Of a DNA stretch of 64,000 nucleotides, positions 28,269 through 38,636 are shown in pieces. This stretch comes from Craterilacuibacter sinensis (GTDB lineage: Bacteria; Pseudomonadota; Gammaproteobacteria; Burkholderiales; Chromobacteriaceae), in the NCBI RefSeq assembly GCF_009831765.1, contig NZ_WSSB01000001.1, positions 46,179-110,178 on the forward strand, in the 5' to 3' direction. The position numbers were made by a program, and so were the translations under genes. Each line of letters opens with the position of its first letter. The first letter of the stretch is position 1. The notes beneath the pieces were generated by a model that worked only from the letters and a program-made list of their open reading frames with translations, was not told the DNA's origin and did no database searches.

Positions 28269-29306
28269 TTATTTCCAGAGCGCCTGGCCATTGCTGGCGG
28301 CAATCTGTTTCCACGAGTTGCGCACCTGGTTTTGTACGACGGCAGGCAGAGGCACATAGTCCAGATCCAGCGCCATCTTGCCGCCATCCTGATAGGCCCA
28401 GTTGAAGAACTTCAGCGCTTCGCTGCTGCCTTCGGCCTTGTCGGTCTTTTGCTGCATCAGGATAAAGGTCGCGCTGGAGATCGGCCAGCTCTCCTTGCCC
28501 TGGGCATTGGTCAGGATCAGGTAAAAGCCGGGGGCGTTTTTCCAGTCTGCACCAGCTGCTGCCGCGGCAAAGCTCTTGTCGTCCGGCTGGATAAAGCTGC
28601 CGGATGCATTTTGTACGGCGGCATGTGGGATATTGTTGACCTTGGCGTAGGCGTATTCAACATAGCCGACCGATCCTTTGATACGGTTAACGTAGTTGGC
28701 TACGCCTTCGTTACCTTTGCCGCCTACACCGACTTTCCATGCCACCGAAGTGTTGGCGCCGATGGCGGATTTCCAGGCAGGAGAAACCTTGGACAGATAA
28801 TCGGTAAAGACAAAGGTCGTGCCCGAACCGTCGGAGCGGCGTACCGGGGTGATTTTCTGGTCAGGCAGTGCCACGCCCGGGTTGAGCTTGACGATCACCG
28901 GGTCATTCCACTTGCTGATAGTTCCCATGTAAATGTCGGCCAGTACCGGGCCTGTCAGCTTGAGCTGGCCTGGCTTGATGCCGGGCAGGTTGACGACCGG
29001 TACGACACCACCGATCACGGTCGGAAACTGTACCAGACCTTTTTTAGCCAGGTCTTCCGGCTTGAGCGGCATGTCGGATGCGCCAAAGTCTACGGTTTTG
29101 GATTCGATTTGCTTGATGCCGCCGCCGGAGCCTATCGACTGATAGTTGACGCGGTTGCCGGTCTTGGCTTTGTAAGCCTCTGCCCACTTGGCGTACAAGG
29201 GGTAAGGGAAGGTTGCGCCGGCGCCGGTAATGTCGGCGGCAAAGGCTGGGGCAATAAAGGCACCCGTCAGGGTCAGTGTGGCAGCGAGGCGTACGGTGTG
29301 TTTCAT
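28269..29306 (-). CDS. pstS: Phosphate ABC transporter substrate-binding protein PstS
   Basis: A 345-residue periplasmic phosphate-binding protein. A signal peptide ends PAFA, and the mature chain starts DITGAGATFPYPLYAKWAEAY. Phosphate-site pieces visible are SIGSGGG, DFGASDMPL and RSDGSGTTFVFTDYL. It is first in the operon, with a GGAG site before ATG 29306 and a probable Pho box upstream. Confidence 0.97.
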   Translation of the reverse strand: MKHTVRLAATLTLTGAFIAPAFAADITGAGATFPYPLYAKWAEAYKAKTGNRVNYQSIGSGGGIKQIESKTVDFGASDMPLKPEDLAKKGLVQFPTVIGGVVPVVNLPGIKPGQLKLTGPVLADIYMGTISKWNDPVIVKLNPGVALPDQKITPVRRSDGSGTTFVFTDYLSKVSPAWKSAIGANTSVAWKVGVGGKGNEGVANYVNRIKGSVGYVEYAYAKVNNIPHAAVQNASGSFIQPDDKSFAAAAAGADWKNAPGFYLILTNAQGKESWPISSATFILMQQKTDKAEGSSEALKFFNWAYQDGGKMALDLDYVPLPAVVQNQVRNSWKQIAASNGQALWK

Positions 29307-29347
29307 GCTGACTCCGGTTTGTGCATCAAGAAAGTTTCGATGGGCGC

Positions 29348-29381
29348 ATCCTAGCCTGCTTTCTTTTCAGAAATATTACAT
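29348..29381 (-). promoter_or_regulatory. Candidate Pho box and -10 of pstS
   Basis: On the minus strand the 18 bases at 29381-29364 (ATGTAATATTTCTGAAAA) match the PhoB consensus CTGTCATAWAWCTGTCAT at about 12 positions, and TAGGAT (29353-29348) follows 10 bases later, the distance expected when the box replaces a -35. The predicted start is near 29341, 35 bases before pstS. The second half-site is only a partial match. Confidence 0.5.
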
Positions 29382-29468
29382 TCACTGTCATCAATCGTCT
29401 TTGCGGGTTGACGCTCGCCCGTGACCCTCTGAATAATGCGGCACTTGCAAGAAATACTGGAGTCGGAA

Positions 29469-30209
29469 ATGGGTGCCAAGCTGGTAATCGGTAACTGGAA
29501 GATGAACGGGCGGCTGGCCGCTAATGAACAACTGCTGCGTGCCATGCTGGCCATGCCGGCTATTGCGCGCAGCGGCGCAGGTATCGCTGCTCCCGCCGCT
29601 TATATCGCGCAGATTGCCGCGCTGTGTGAAGGCTCCGGCATTCAGGTTTGTGCCCAGGATGTGAGCCGGTTTGCCGCGGACGGCGCATATACCGGTGAAG
29701 TTTCTGCCTCCATGCTGGCCGATCTGGGGTGCCGCTATGTTTTGATCGGCCACTCCGAGCGGCGCCAGTATTTTGCCGAGGCCGGGGCATGTCTGGTTGA
29801 TAAGCTGCAGGCTGCGCTGGATGCGGGCATGGTGCCGGTGTTCTGTGTGGGCGAGACGCTGGCCGAGCGCGAGGCGGGTGAGTATTTGTCGGTGATTTTT
29901 TCCCAGCTTGAAGTTTTACGCGGCTTTGCCGGGCGCGAACTGGTCGTGGCTTATGAGCCGGTTTGGGCGATAGGTACGGGAAAAGTAGCGAATATTGAAC
30001 AAATTAGCGAAATCCACGCGGAAATAAAAAAATGGCTATTGCAAACGCTGGGGGGCACTGATAATATTCGCGTCCTCTACGGCGGCAGCGTCAAGGCAGA
30101 CAACGCTGAGGTCATCATGGCAGTGCCTGGTGTTGATGGTGCGCTTGTTGGTGGGGCTTCGCTGGATGCTAGTACGTTTGAATTAATTTGCCAGACCGTT
30201 GAAAAGTAG
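29469..30209 (+). CDS. tpiA: Triose-phosphate isomerase
   Basis: A 246-residue TIM-barrel enzyme interconverting glyceraldehyde-3-phosphate and dihydroxyacetone phosphate. Active-site residues are all visible: N9 and K11 in NWKMNG, H95 in GHSERR, E163 in [11 protein letters not shown], with GGSVK and the phosphate loop later. ATG 29469 has GGAG 6 bases before and fits the family start [14 protein letters not shown]. Divergent from pstS; secG follows after 5 bases. Confidence 0.97.
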   Translation: MGAKLVIGNWKMNGRLAANEQLLRAMLAMPAIARSGAGIAAPAAYIAQIAALCEGSGIQVCAQDVSRFAADGAYTGEVSASMLADLGCRYVLIGHSERRQYFAEAGACLVDKLQAALDAGMVPVFCVGETLAEREAGEYLSVIFSQLEVLRGFAGRELVVAYEPVWAIGTGKVANIEQISEIHAEIKKWLLQTLGGTDNIRVLYGGSVKADNAEVIMAVPGVDGALVGGASLDASTFELICQTVEK

Positions 30210-30214
30210 ATAAA

Positions 30215-30565
30215 ATGGAACTCCTGAAAACACTGATCTGGATTGTAAACCTGCTTTCCGCAGTCTCTATTATCGTTCTTGTGCTGATGCAGCACGGTAA
30301 GGGCGCAGATATGGGGGCGGCATTTGGCGGTGGTGGCGGTTCTTCCGGAAGTTTGTTTGGTGCATCGGGTTCATCGAATTTTATGAGCAGAGCGACGGCT
30401 TTTTCGGCTGTTGTATTCTTCTCTACCTGTCTGGTCTTGTCCTATCTGTCCACTGAGAGACAGAGCGATTTGGGCGTGATGGGTCATAGTGTTGAACAGC
30501 CTGTCTCGCAAGTCCCGAGCGGTGCGGCTGATAATAATAAAACCGGTCCAGTAGTACCGGAGTAA
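30215..30565 (+). CDS. secG: Preprotein translocase subunit SecG
   Basis: A 116-residue SecG with two membrane helices (about 5-25 and 52-72), separated by the glycine-rich GADMGAAFGGGGGSSGSLFG loop, the family hallmark. It associates with SecYE. The tail after residue 80 is longer and polar, as often in betaproteobacteria. It starts 5 bases after tpiA and lies before tRNA-Leu, a frequent order in this class. Confidence 0.95.
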   Translation: MELLKTLIWIVNLLSAVSIIVLVLMQHGKGADMGAAFGGGGGSSGSLFGASGSSNFMSRATAFSAVVFFSTCLVLSYLSTERQSDLGVMGHSVEQPVSQVPSGAADNNKTGPVVPE

Positions 30566-30582
30566 ACCAAGGTTTGTTCAGT

Positions 30583-30668
30583 GCCGACATGGTGAAATTG
30601 GTAGACACGCTATCTTGAGGGGGTAGTGGCCATAGGCTGTGTGAGTTCGAGTCTCACTGTCGGCACCA
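30583..30668 (+). tRNA. tRNA-Leu (anticodon GAG)
   Basis: An 86-base class II tRNA including encoded CCA. Acceptor GCCGACA pairs with TGTCGGC; anticodon stem CTATC/GGTAG encloses loop TTGAGGG with anticodon GAG, reading CUC and CUU; a long variable arm and GTTCGAGTC T-loop follow. It sits between secG and the complex I operon. Confidence 0.96.
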
Positions 30669-30676
30669 CAATATCT

Positions 30677-30717
30677 AAAAAACAGGTCACCGGGATTCCG
30701 GTGACCTGTTTTTTTTT
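30677..30717 (+). terminator. Strong terminator after tRNA-Leu
   Basis: ACAGGTCACCGG (to 30693) pairs with CCGGTGACCTGT (from 30698), loop of 4, followed by about nine T. It separates the tpiA-secG-tRNA unit from nuoA. Confidence 0.92.
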
Positions 30718-30725
30718 GGAGCGAT

Positions 30726-30748
30726 AGAAAGGCTTGCCTTTCTTTTTT
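30726..30748 (+). terminator. Second terminator-like hairpin just before nuoA
   Basis: AGAAAGG (30726-30732) pairs with CCTTTCT (30737-30743) over CTTG, then a T-run to 30748. It ends 16 bases before the nuoA ATG; it may be a backup terminator or an attenuator in the nuo leader. Confidence 0.55.
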
Positions 30749-30764
30749 AGGGGTGTTCGGGAAA

Positions 30765-31121
30765 ATGCTGCAGAATTACTTCCCTATCTTGCTGTTTGTC
30801 ATTGTCGGCCTTATGGTCGGTGTCGGGCCTATCGTTCTTGGTAAGCTCGTCTCCCCCAATCGGCCCGACCCTGAGAAACTGTCACCATACGAGTGTGGCT
30901 TCGAAGCCTTCGAAGACACGCGCATGCGTTTTGATGTGCGTTACTACCTCGTTGCAATTCTCTTTATCTTGTTCGATCTCGAAATCGCTTTCCTGTTCCC
31001 TTGGGCTGTCGTGCTCAAGGAAATCGGCATGTTCGGTTTTGGCGCCATGCTGGTTTTCCTGGCCATTCTGACGATCGGCTTTATCTATGAATGGAAAAAA
31101 GGGGCGCTGGAATGGGAATAG
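30765..31121 (+). CDS. nuoA: NADH-quinone oxidoreductase subunit A
   Basis: A 118-residue membrane subunit of complex I with three helices. [21 protein letters not shown] is the family signature with the loop Cys near the quinone site. ATG 30765 matches the usual [10 protein letters not shown] start; a GTG at 30753 would add four residues. First gene of the 14-gene nuo operon. It overlaps nuoB by 10 bases. Confidence 0.96.
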   Translation: MLQNYFPILLFVIVGLMVGVGPIVLGKLVSPNRPDPEKLSPYECGFEAFEDTRMRFDVRYYLVAILFILFDLEIAFLFPWAVVLKEIGMFGFGAMLVFLAILTIGFIYEWKKGALEWE

Positions 31122-31588
31122 AAGGGATTCTCGAGAAGGGTTTTGTCACCACTACGGCTGACACCCTGATCAACTGGACGCGCACGGGTTCCATGTGGCC
31201 GATGACTTTCGGTCTGGCCTGCTGTGCGGTGGAAATGATGCATGCCGGTGCGGCGCGTTACGATCTGGATCGCTTCGGCATCGTATTCCGCCCCAGTCCG
31301 CGTCAGTCCGACCTGATGATTGTTGCCGGTACCTTGTGCAACAAGATGGCTCCGGCCCTCAGGAAGGTCTACGACCAGATGGCTGAACCGCGCTGGGTGA
31401 TTTCCATGGGTTCGTGTGCCAACGGAGGCGGGTATTACCATTACTCGTATTCTGTGGTGCGCGGCTGTGACCGCATCGTGCCTGTCGATGTCTACGTGCC
31501 GGGCTGCCCGCCAACGGCTGAAGCCTTGCTGTACGGCATCATTCAGCTGCAGAACAAGATCAAACGCACCAATACTATCGCCCGCTGA
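31112..31588 (+). CDS. nuoB: NADH-quinone oxidoreductase subunit B
   Basis: A 158-residue peripheral subunit holding the N2 4Fe-4S cluster at the quinone site. Cluster ligands lie in [21 protein letters not shown] and [11 protein letters not shown], all present. ATG 31112 gives the betaproteobacterial start [11 protein letters not shown] and overlaps nuoA; an ATG at 31091 adds seven residues only. Confidence 0.97.
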   Translation: MGIEGILEKGFVTTTADTLINWTRTGSMWPMTFGLACCAVEMMHAGAARYDLDRFGIVFRPSPRQSDLMIVAGTLCNKMAPALRKVYDQMAEPRWVISMGSCANGGGYYHYSYSVVRGCDRIVPVDVYVPGCPPTAEALLYGIIQLQNKIKRTNTIAR

Positions 31589-31598
31589 GGGAGAAGCC

Positions 31599-32192
31599 AT
31601 GGCCTCCAAAATGGAAGCGCTCAAATCGAGCGTCGAGAGTCTGCTCGCGCCACATATTGTGCATAGCACAATTGCGTTGGACGAGCTAACTGTCGTATGC
31701 AAGTCTGATTGCTTGGTCGAAGTCGCGACAAAGTTGCGCGATTCGGCCGAGCTTTCGTTTGAACAATGCATAGACATGTGCGGCATGGATTACAGCACGT
31801 ACCGGGATAGTCCCTGGGACGGCCCGCGCTTTGCCGCCGTGTATCAGTTGTTGTCGCTCAAGCACAACCAGCGCATCCGTTTGCGTTGTTTTGCCGAGGA
31901 TGACGACTTTCCTGTCCTGCCTACCTTGACCGGTGTCTGGAGCTGCCTGAACTGGTACGAGCGCGAAGCATTCGACCTGTTCGGGCTGATGTTCGACCAG
32001 CACCCGGATTTGCGCCGCATCCTGACAGATTACGGCTTTGTCGGTCATCCGTTCCGCAAGGATTTCCCGGTTTCTGGTTTTGTGGAAATGCGTTACGACG
32101 CAAGCCAGCAGCGCGTGATCTACCAGCCGGTCAGCATCGAACCGCGCGAGATCACCCCGCGCATTATTCGCGAGGAGAACTACGGTGGCTGA
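31599..32192 (+). CDS. nuoC: NADH-quinone oxidoreductase subunit C
   Basis: A 197-residue hydrophilic subunit of the connecting module, separate from NuoD (not fused as in Escherichia coli). The signature [39 protein letters not shown] is complete. The first 35 residues are variable. A GAGGGAGAAG site precedes ATG 31599. It overlaps nuoD by 8 bases. Confidence 0.96.
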   Translation: MASKMEALKSSVESLLAPHIVHSTIALDELTVVCKSDCLVEVATKLRDSAELSFEQCIDMCGMDYSTYRDSPWDGPRFAAVYQLLSLKHNQRIRLRCFAEDDDFPVLPTLTGVWSCLNWYEREAFDLFGLMFDQHPDLRRILTDYGFVGHPFRKDFPVSGFVEMRYDASQQRVIYQPVSIEPREITPRIIREENYGG

Positions 32193-33438
32193 TATCCGCA
32201 ATTACACGCTGAACTTCGGCCCGCAGCACCCGGCTGCACACGGCGTATTGCGCCTGGTGCTGGAGCTGGATGGCGAGGTGGTGCAGCGTGCCGACCCGCA
32301 TATCGGTCTGCTGCATCGCGGCACCGAGAAGCTGGCCGAATCCAAGACCTATCTCCAGTCGTTGCCTTATATGGACCGTCTGGATTATGTGTCGATGATG
32401 TGCAACGAGCACGCCTATTGCCTGGCTATCGAGAAGCTGACCGGGGTCGACGTGCCGCTGCGCGCGCAGTATATCCGCGTGATGTTTGCCGAGATTACCC
32501 GCATTCTGAACCACTTGTTGTGGATCGGTGCGCACTCGATCGACATCGGCGCGATGACTATGTTCCTGTACGCGTTCCGCGAGCGCGAGGATCTGATGGA
32601 CCTGTACGAGGCGGTGTCCGGTGCGCGTCTGCACGCGGCCTACTTCCGCCCGGGCGGTGTGTATCGCGATCTGCCGGACACCATGCCGCAGTACACCGCC
32701 TCCAAGATCAAGAATGCCCGTGAAGTCGCGCGCCTGAACGAAAACCGTCAGGGCACGATGCTCGATTTTATCGAGGACTTCACCCGCCGCTTCCCGGCCT
32801 GCATCGACGAGTATGAAACCCTGCTTACCGATAACCGCATCTGGAAGCAGCGTACCGTCGGTATCGGCGTGGTCAGCCCCGAGCGCGCTTTGCAGCTGGG
32901 CTTTACCGGCCCGATGCTGCGCGGCTCCGGCGTGGCGTGGGACTTGCGCAAGACTCAGCCTTACGACGTGTATGCCGAGATGGATTTCGACATTCCTGTC
33001 GGCAAGACCGGTGACTGTTACGACCGTTATCTGGTGCGGATGGAAGAGTTCCGCCAGTCCAACCGCATCATTGCCCAGTGCGTAAAGTGGCTGAAAGCCA
33101 ATCCGGGTCCGGTGATTACCGAGAACCACAAGGTGGCGCCGCCATCGCGCGAAGGCATGAAAACCAATATGGAAGAGCTGATCCACCACTTCAAGCTCTT
33201 TACCGAAGGCATGCATGTACCCGAGGGCGAAGTCTATGTCGGTACCGAACACCCGAAAGGCGAGTTCGGTATCTATATGGTGTCCGACGGTGCCAACAAG
33301 CCGTACCGCCTGAAAATCCGTGCCCCAGGTTACGCGCATATCGCGGGCCTGGACGAAATGGCACGCGGTCACATGATTGCCGACGTGGTCGCGATCATCG
33401 GTACGCAGGATATCGTGTTTGGGGAGATTGACCGCTGA
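32185..33438 (+). CDS. nuoD: NADH-quinone oxidoreductase subunit D
   Basis: A 417-residue subunit derived from a hydrogenase large chain and forming the quinone pocket with NuoB. Opening [26 protein letters not shown] with the pocket His, then [12 protein letters not shown], and the closing FGEIDR are standard. Start is GTG 32185 overlapping nuoC. Full family length. Confidence 0.97.
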   Translation: MADIRNYTLNFGPQHPAAHGVLRLVLELDGEVVQRADPHIGLLHRGTEKLAESKTYLQSLPYMDRLDYVSMMCNEHAYCLAIEKLTGVDVPLRAQYIRVMFAEITRILNHLLWIGAHSIDIGAMTMFLYAFREREDLMDLYEAVSGARLHAAYFRPGGVYRDLPDTMPQYTASKIKNAREVARLNENRQGTMLDFIEDFTRRFPACIDEYETLLTDNRIWKQRTVGIGVVSPERALQLGFTGPMLRGSGVAWDLRKTQPYDVYAEMDFDIPVGKTGDCYDRYLVRMEEFRQSNRIIAQCVKWLKANPGPVITENHKVAPPSREGMKTNMEELIHHFKLFTEGMHVPEGEVYVGTEHPKGEFGIYMVSDGANKPYRLKIRAPGYAHIAGLDEMARGHMIADVVAIIGTQDIVFGEIDR

Positions 33439-33938
33439 TGTTGTCCGCAGAATCGCTTGCAAGTATTGACCGCGAGGTTGCCAAGTACCCTGCCGACCAG
33501 AAGCGGTCGGCGGTAATGGCCGCGCTGAGGATCGCGCTGACCGAACGTCGCGAACAGGGCCAGACGCCGGAGGCGCGCTGTCTGACGCCCGAGGTGATCG
33601 AGTATGTGGCGAATTATCTGGAGATTGCTCCGGTTGCCGCGTACGAAGTAGCCACTTTCTACAACATGTACGACATGAAGCCGGTGGGCAAGTACAAGAT
33701 CACCGTCTGCACCAATTTGCCGTGCGCACTGTCCGGTGGTGTGTCTGCCGCCAAATACCTGTCGGAAAAGCTGGGCATCGCCATCGGCGAAACCACGGCC
33801 GACGGCAAGTACACCCTGCTGGAAGGGGAGTGCATGGGCGCATGCGGTGATGCACCGGTCTTGCTGGTGAACAACCACAAGATGTGCAGCCATATGTCGC
33901 CGGCAGCGATAGACCAGAAACTGGCGGAGCTCGAATAA
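33438..33938 (+). CDS. nuoE: NADH-quinone oxidoreductase subunit E
   Basis: A 166-residue thioredoxin-fold subunit with the N1a 2Fe-2S cluster. Ligands are visible in CTNLPCAL and [19 protein letters not shown] shares its first base with the nuoD stop and the stop shares its last base with nuoF, so translation is tightly coupled. Part of the NADH-dehydrogenase module E-F-G. Confidence 0.97.
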   Translation: MLSAESLASIDREVAKYPADQKRSAVMAALRIALTERREQGQTPEARCLTPEVIEYVANYLEIAPVAAYEVATFYNMYDMKPVGKYKITVCTNLPCALSGGVSAAKYLSEKLGIAIGETTADGKYTLLEGECMGACGDAPVLLVNNHKMCSHMSPAAIDQKLAELE

Positions 33939-35233
33939 TGGCGATCTTCAAAAGTGGTGTGATTTTCGAAGGCGTGGACACCCAGGACGAAAATGCCTGG
34001 CGTCTGGCCGCCTACGAGGCGCGTGGCGGCTATGTTGCCCTGCGTAAAATCCTTGCGGCGCAGATGCCGCAGGACGAGGTGATTGCCGAAGTGAAAAACT
34101 CCGGCTTGCGCGGGCGTGGTGGTGCGGGCTTTCCTACCGGCCTGAAGTGGAGCTTCATGCCGCGCAGCTTCCCTGGCGACAAATACGTGGTGTGCAATAC
34201 CGACGAGGGCGAGCCGGGTACGTTCAAGGATAGAGATATCCTGCGCTACAACCCGCATGCGCTGATCGAAGGCATGATCATCGCCGGTTACGCCATGGGC
34301 ACCCGCGCCGGTTACAACTACATCCACGGCGAAATCTTCGAAGCCTACGAGCAGTTCGAAGCCGCACTGGATGAAGCGCGTGCCGCCGGCTTGCTGGGGC
34401 AGAATATTCTCGGTACCGGTTTCAATTTCGAGCTGTATGCGGCGCATGGTTATGGCGCCTATATCTGCGGCGAAGAAACGGCCTTGCTGGAGTCGCTGGA
34501 AGGCAAAAAAGGCCAGCCGCGCTTCAAGCCGCCGTTCCCTGCGTCGTATGGCCTGTATGGCAAACCGACCACCATCAACAACACCGAATCCTTCGCTTCG
34601 GTGCCGTTCATTATCAAGGACGGCGCGCAGAAGTTTCTGGAAGCGGGCAAGCCGAACAACGGCGGCACCAAGCTGTTCTCGGTGTCCGGCCATGTGAACC
34701 GTCCGGGCAACTACGAAGTGCCGCTGGGCACCCCGTTTACCGAGCTGCTGGAAATGGCCGGCGGCATGCGTGACGGCAAAAAGCTCAAGGCGGTGATTCC
34801 GGGCGGCTCGTCCGCACCGGTACTGCCGGCCGAGATCATGCTGGGCGTGACCATGGATTACGACAGTATTTCCAAGGCCGGCTCCATGCTGGGTTCGGGC
34901 GCCGTTATCGTGATGAACGAAGACGTGTGCATGGTGCGTGCGCTGGAGCGTCTGGCCTACTTCTATCACGAGGAATCGTGCGGACAGTGCACGCCGTGCC
35001 GCGAAGGCACCGGCTGGCTGTACCGCATCATCCATCGCATCCTGAACGGCGAAGGCCGTCCGGGAGATCTCGAATTGCTGGATTCCGTCGGCAACAATAT
35101 GGCTGGCCGCACCATCTGTGCGCTGGCCGATGCCGCCGTTTTCCCGGTCCGCAGCTTCACCAAGCACTTCCGTCATGAGTTCGAGTACCTGATCGAACAC
35201 GGTAAGCCGCTGGTGGATCACAAATGGTGTTGA
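33938..35233 (+). CDS. nuoF: NADH-quinone oxidoreductase subunit F
   Basis: A 431-residue subunit that binds NADH, FMN and the N3 cluster. Seen are [16 protein letters not shown] (NADH/FMN loop), [39 protein letters not shown], and [16 protein letters not shown] with the later Cys of [11 protein letters not shown] as cluster ligands. ATG 33938 is coupled to nuoE. Complete. Confidence 0.97.
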   Translation: MAIFKSGVIFEGVDTQDENAWRLAAYEARGGYVALRKILAAQMPQDEVIAEVKNSGLRGRGGAGFPTGLKWSFMPRSFPGDKYVVCNTDEGEPGTFKDRDILRYNPHALIEGMIIAGYAMGTRAGYNYIHGEIFEAYEQFEAALDEARAAGLLGQNILGTGFNFELYAAHGYGAYICGEETALLESLEGKKGQPRFKPPFPASYGLYGKPTTINNTESFASVPFIIKDGAQKFLEAGKPNNGGTKLFSVSGHVNRPGNYEVPLGTPFTELLEMAGGMRDGKKLKAVIPGGSSAPVLPAEIMLGVTMDYDSISKAGSMLGSGAVIVMNEDVCMVRALERLAYFYHEESCGQCTPCREGTGWLYRIIHRILNGEGRPGDLELLDSVGNNMAGRTICALADAAVFPVRSFTKHFRHEFEYLIEHGKPLVDHKWC

Positions 35234-35236
35234 GCG

Positions 35237-37564
35237 ATGCTTGAAATCGAAATCGACGGTAAAAAACTGACGGCCCCGCAAGGCAGCACCGTAATGGAAG
35301 CTGCCCATTCGATCGGGACGTATATTCCGCACTTCTGCTACCACAAGAAACTGTCCATCGCGGCCAACTGCCGCATGTGTCTGGTCGAGGTGGAAAAGGC
35401 GCCCAAGCCGCTGCCGGCTTGCGCTACGCCAGTGACGGACGGCATGAAGATCCATACCCACTCCGATCTGGCGAAAAAAGCCCAGGCCGGGGTGATGGAG
35501 TTCCTGCTGATCAACCACCCGCTGGATTGCCCGATCTGCGACCAGGGCGGCGAATGCCAGTTGCAGGACATCGCGGTGGGTTATGGCAACGGTGCTTCGC
35601 GCTATCAGGAAGAAAAGCGCGCCGTGCCGGGCAAGGATATGGGTCCGCTGGTCTCGGCCGAAGAAATGAGCCGCTGCATCCACTGCACGCGCTGCGTACG
35701 CTTCACCGAGGAAATCGGCGGCTTCCAGGAAATCGGCATGGCCCATCGCGGCGAGTTCTCCGAGATCCTGCCTTTCCTTGGCAAGACGGTGAATTCGGAA
35801 ATCTCCGGCAACGTGATCGATCTGTGCCCGGTGGGCGCGCTGACTTCCAAGCCTTACCGCTACAGCACCCGTGCCTGGGAGCTGTCGCGTCGCAAGTCGG
35901 TCAGCCCGCATGATGGTCTGGGTGCCAACCTGATTGTCCAGGTCAAGCACAATGAAGTGATGCGCGTGCTGCCGCTGGAAAACGAAGAGATCAACGAGTG
36001 CTGGCTCGCCGACCGCGACCGCTTCTCCTATCAGGGCCTGAACAGCGATGCGCGCCTGAAGACCCCGAAGATCAAGTTTGACGGGCGCTGGCACGATACC
36101 GACTGGGAAACCGCACTGGCCTATGTGGTCAAGGGTCTGAACGGCGTATCGGCCGATCATGGCAAGGACGCCATCGGCTTCCTGACCAGCCCGCACTCGA
36201 CCACCGAAGAGCTGTATCTGGCGCAGAAGCTGGCGCGTGCTTTCGGCATCAACAATATCGACTACCGCAGCGCGCGCAGCGATTTCCGTGCCGATGCGGC
36301 CAAGCAGGGCGCCGAGTGGCTGGGTTCCTCCATCGTCGAACTGGCTGCGGCCAAGTCGGTGCTGGTGATCGGTTCGAGCTTGCGCAGCGAGCAGCCTTTG
36401 CTGGCTTCGCGCATTCGCCAGGCCAGCAAGAAGGGCATGGCGCTCAATATCATCCATGTCGCCGACGACGAGCTGTTGATGAACGTCCACGCCAAGCTGA
36501 TTGCCTCGCCTCTGGCGCTGGTCAATGCCGTGGCGCAGGTGCTCAAGGCAGTGGTGGCGATCAAGGGTGGCGACAGCACGCTGGATCTGGCTCAGGTGGA
36601 CGTGTCGGCTCAGGCGCAAGCCATCGCCGACAGCCTGTGCGCAGGCGAAACCGCACGCATCGTGCTGGGCGCCGTTGCCCAGCATCACCCGGCTTACAGC
36701 GAGCTGCTGGCGCTGACGCAGGAAATCGCCCGCATCAGCGGCGCCGGTTTCGGTGTCTTGTCCGAAGCGGCCAATAGCGTGGGTGCGGAACTGGTTGGCG
36801 CATGGGCGCAAGGCGGCATGAGCGCCGGCGAGATGATCGCCTCGCCACGCAAGGCTTATGTCCTGCTGAACACCGAGCCCGAGTTCGACGGCTACAACAG
36901 CGCAGCCAGCGTGGCGGCCATGAAGCAGGCGGCGACCGTGATCGCACTGACGGCCTACCAGAGTGAAGGCTTGCTCGATTACGCCGACGTGCTGCTGCCG
37001 ATCGCACCGTTCTCCGAAACGGCCGGCTCTTTCATCAATATGGAAGGCCGTCTGCAGGCATTCAACGGCGTGACCAAGCCGCAAGGCGAAGCGCGTCCGG
37101 CGTGGAAGGTGCTGCGCGTGCTGGGCAATATGCTGAGCCTGGACGGTTTCGGCTTTAACAGTGCCGAAGAAGTCCGTAGCGAACTGTTGGCCAAGGGCGA
37201 TATCGCCCAGCGTCTGAACAACAGCCTGAGCAGCATCGCAGCCAACACCGCCGCCAAGGCCGGGGTGGTGCGGGTGGGTGAAGTGCCGGTTTACAGCACC
37301 GATGCCATCTGCCGCCATGCGCCTGCCTTGCAGGCGACCGCACTGGCCGCTGCGCCGGTTGCACGCATCGCTGCTGATGTGTTTGCCGCAGCAGGTCTGG
37401 CCGAGGGCGAGCTTGCGCTGGTGAAGCAGGGCGGCGCGACGCTGCGTGTGCCTGCGCATCTGGATGCAAGCTTGCCGGCCGGTGTGGTTCGTCTGGCGGT
37501 GGCGCGTGCCGAAACAGCGATGCTGGGCGGCATGTTCGACACCATTGAAATCGAGCGGGGGTAA
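35237..37564 (+). CDS. nuoG: NADH-quinone oxidoreductase subunit G
   Basis: A 775-residue subunit with an N-terminal ferredoxin domain (Cys in HFCYHKKL, NCRMC; N1b cluster), a His-Cys cluster (HPLDCPICDQGGECQLQD; N5) and CIHCTRCVRF plus DLCPVGALTSKP (N4). The extra N7 cluster of Escherichia coli is absent: its Cys block is replaced by SVSPHDGLGANLIV, usual in this class. The C-terminal molybdopterin-like domain (about 220-775) is Ala-rich. Three bases after nuoF. Confidence 0.96.
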   Translation: MLEIEIDGKKLTAPQGSTVMEAAHSIGTYIPHFCYHKKLSIAANCRMCLVEVEKAPKPLPACATPVTDGMKIHTHSDLAKKAQAGVMEFLLINHPLDCPICDQGGECQLQDIAVGYGNGASRYQEEKRAVPGKDMGPLVSAEEMSRCIHCTRCVRFTEEIGGFQEIGMAHRGEFSEILPFLGKTVNSEISGNVIDLCPVGALTSKPYRYSTRAWELSRRKSVSPHDGLGANLIVQVKHNEVMRVLPLENEEINECWLADRDRFSYQGLNSDARLKTPKIKFDGRWHDTDWETALAYVVKGLNGVSADHGKDAIGFLTSPHSTTEELYLAQKLARAFGINNIDYRSARSDFRADAAKQGAEWLGSSIVELAAAKSVLVIGSSLRSEQPLLASRIRQASKKGMALNIIHVADDELLMNVHAKLIASPLALVNAVAQVLKAVVAIKGGDSTLDLAQVDVSAQAQAIADSLCAGETARIVLGAVAQHHPAYSELLALTQEIARISGAGFGVLSEAANSVGAELVGAWAQGGMSAGEMIASPRKAYVLLNTEPEFDGYNSAASVAAMKQAATVIALTAYQSEGLLDYADVLLPIAPFSETAGSFINMEGRLQAFNGVTKPQGEARPAWKVLRVLGNMLSLDGFGFNSAEEVRSELLAKGDIAQRLNNSLSSIAANTAAKAGVVRVGEVPVYSTDAICRHAPALQATALAAAPVARIAADVFAAAGLAEGELALVKQGGATLRVPAHLDASLPAGVVRLAVARAETAMLGGMFDTIEIERG

Positions 37565-37567
37565 GCC

Positions 37568-38614
37568 ATGGAATTCATTCAAGGATTGCTGGGTGAGCAA
37601 GCCGGGCTGGTGGTCTGGACCCTGCTCAAAATCGTTGCCATTGTGGCGCCGATGATGCTGGCTGTTGCGTATCTCACGCTGGCCGAGCGCAAGGTGATCG
37701 GTTATATGCAGCTGCGTATCGGCCCTAACCGGGTCGGTCCTTATGGCCTGCTGCAACCGATTGCCGACGGCGTGAAGCTCTTGCTGAAAGAGATCATCCT
37801 GCCGGCCAAGTCGAACAAGGCGCTGTTCATTATCGGCCCCATCCTGTCGATCGCGCCGGCTCTGGCTGCGTGGGCAGTGGTGCCGTTTACCGACACGCTG
37901 GTGCTGGCCAATATCGATGCCTCGCTGCTGTACATCATGGCGGTGACGTCGATGGGTGTGTACGGCGTGATCATCGCCGGCTGGGCGGCCAACTCCAAGT
38001 ACTCCTTCCTTGGCGCCATGCGCTCGGCGGCACAGATCGTGTCCTACGAGATCGCCATGGGCTTTGCCTTGGTAACGGTACTGATGGTGTCGGGCAGCCT
38101 CAACCTGGTCGAGATCGTCAACCAGCAAGGGCGGGGCATGGGCGGCGGTTCCATTTTGTCGTGGAATTTGATTCCGCTGTTTCCGATGTTCATCGTCTAC
38201 CTGATTGCCGGTGTCGCGGAAACCAACCGTGCACCGTTTGACGTGGCCGAAGGTGAATCGGAAATCGTGGCCGGCTTCCATGTCGAGTACTCGGGCATGG
38301 CCTTCGCGGTGTTCTTCCTGGCCGAATACGCCAACATGATCCTGATTGCAGCGCTGACTTCGCTGATGTTCCTGGGTGGCTGGCTGTCGCCGTTCCCTGC
38401 GTCGTGGGGCTTGCTGGGTGCATCCGGCTTTATCTGGCTTGCGCTGAAGATCAGTCTGGTGCTGTTCTGCTTCTTGTGGTTCCGCGCGACCTTCCCGCGC
38501 TACCGCTACGACCAGATCATGCGCCTGGGCTGGAAAGTCTTCATTCCGGTGACGCTGGTATGGGTGGTCGTGGTCGGTGCGTGGATGATGAGCCCGCTGT
38601 CCTTGTGGCAATAA
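37568..38614 (+). CDS. nuoH: NADH-quinone oxidoreductase subunit H
   Basis: A 348-residue membrane subunit with eight helices that joins the hydrophilic arm to the proton pumps and forms the quinone tunnel. Signatures: [47 protein letters not shown], and [27 protein letters not shown] with the conserved acidic loop. Three bases after nuoG. Confidence 0.97.
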   Translation: MEFIQGLLGEQAGLVVWTLLKIVAIVAPMMLAVAYLTLAERKVIGYMQLRIGPNRVGPYGLLQPIADGVKLLLKEIILPAKSNKALFIIGPILSIAPALAAWAVVPFTDTLVLANIDASLLYIMAVTSMGVYGVIIAGWAANSKYSFLGAMRSAAQIVSYEIAMGFALVTVLMVSGSLNLVEIVNQQGRGMGGGSILSWNLIPLFPMFIVYLIAGVAETNRAPFDVAEGESEIVAGFHVEYSGMAFAVFFLAEYANMILIAALTSLMFLGGWLSPFPASWGLLGASGFIWLALKISLVLFCFLWFRATFPRYRYDQIMRLGWKVFIPVTLVWVVVVGAWMMSPLSLWQ

Positions 38615-38636
38615 GGTCGGGGACCGGAGAAACAAT

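Noticed and set aside
29385..29391. CTGTCAT on the plus strand near pstS as a Pho half-site
   Set aside because: The partner half-site 11 bases away matches poorly and the orientation is toward tpiA; the minus-strand box is better placed.
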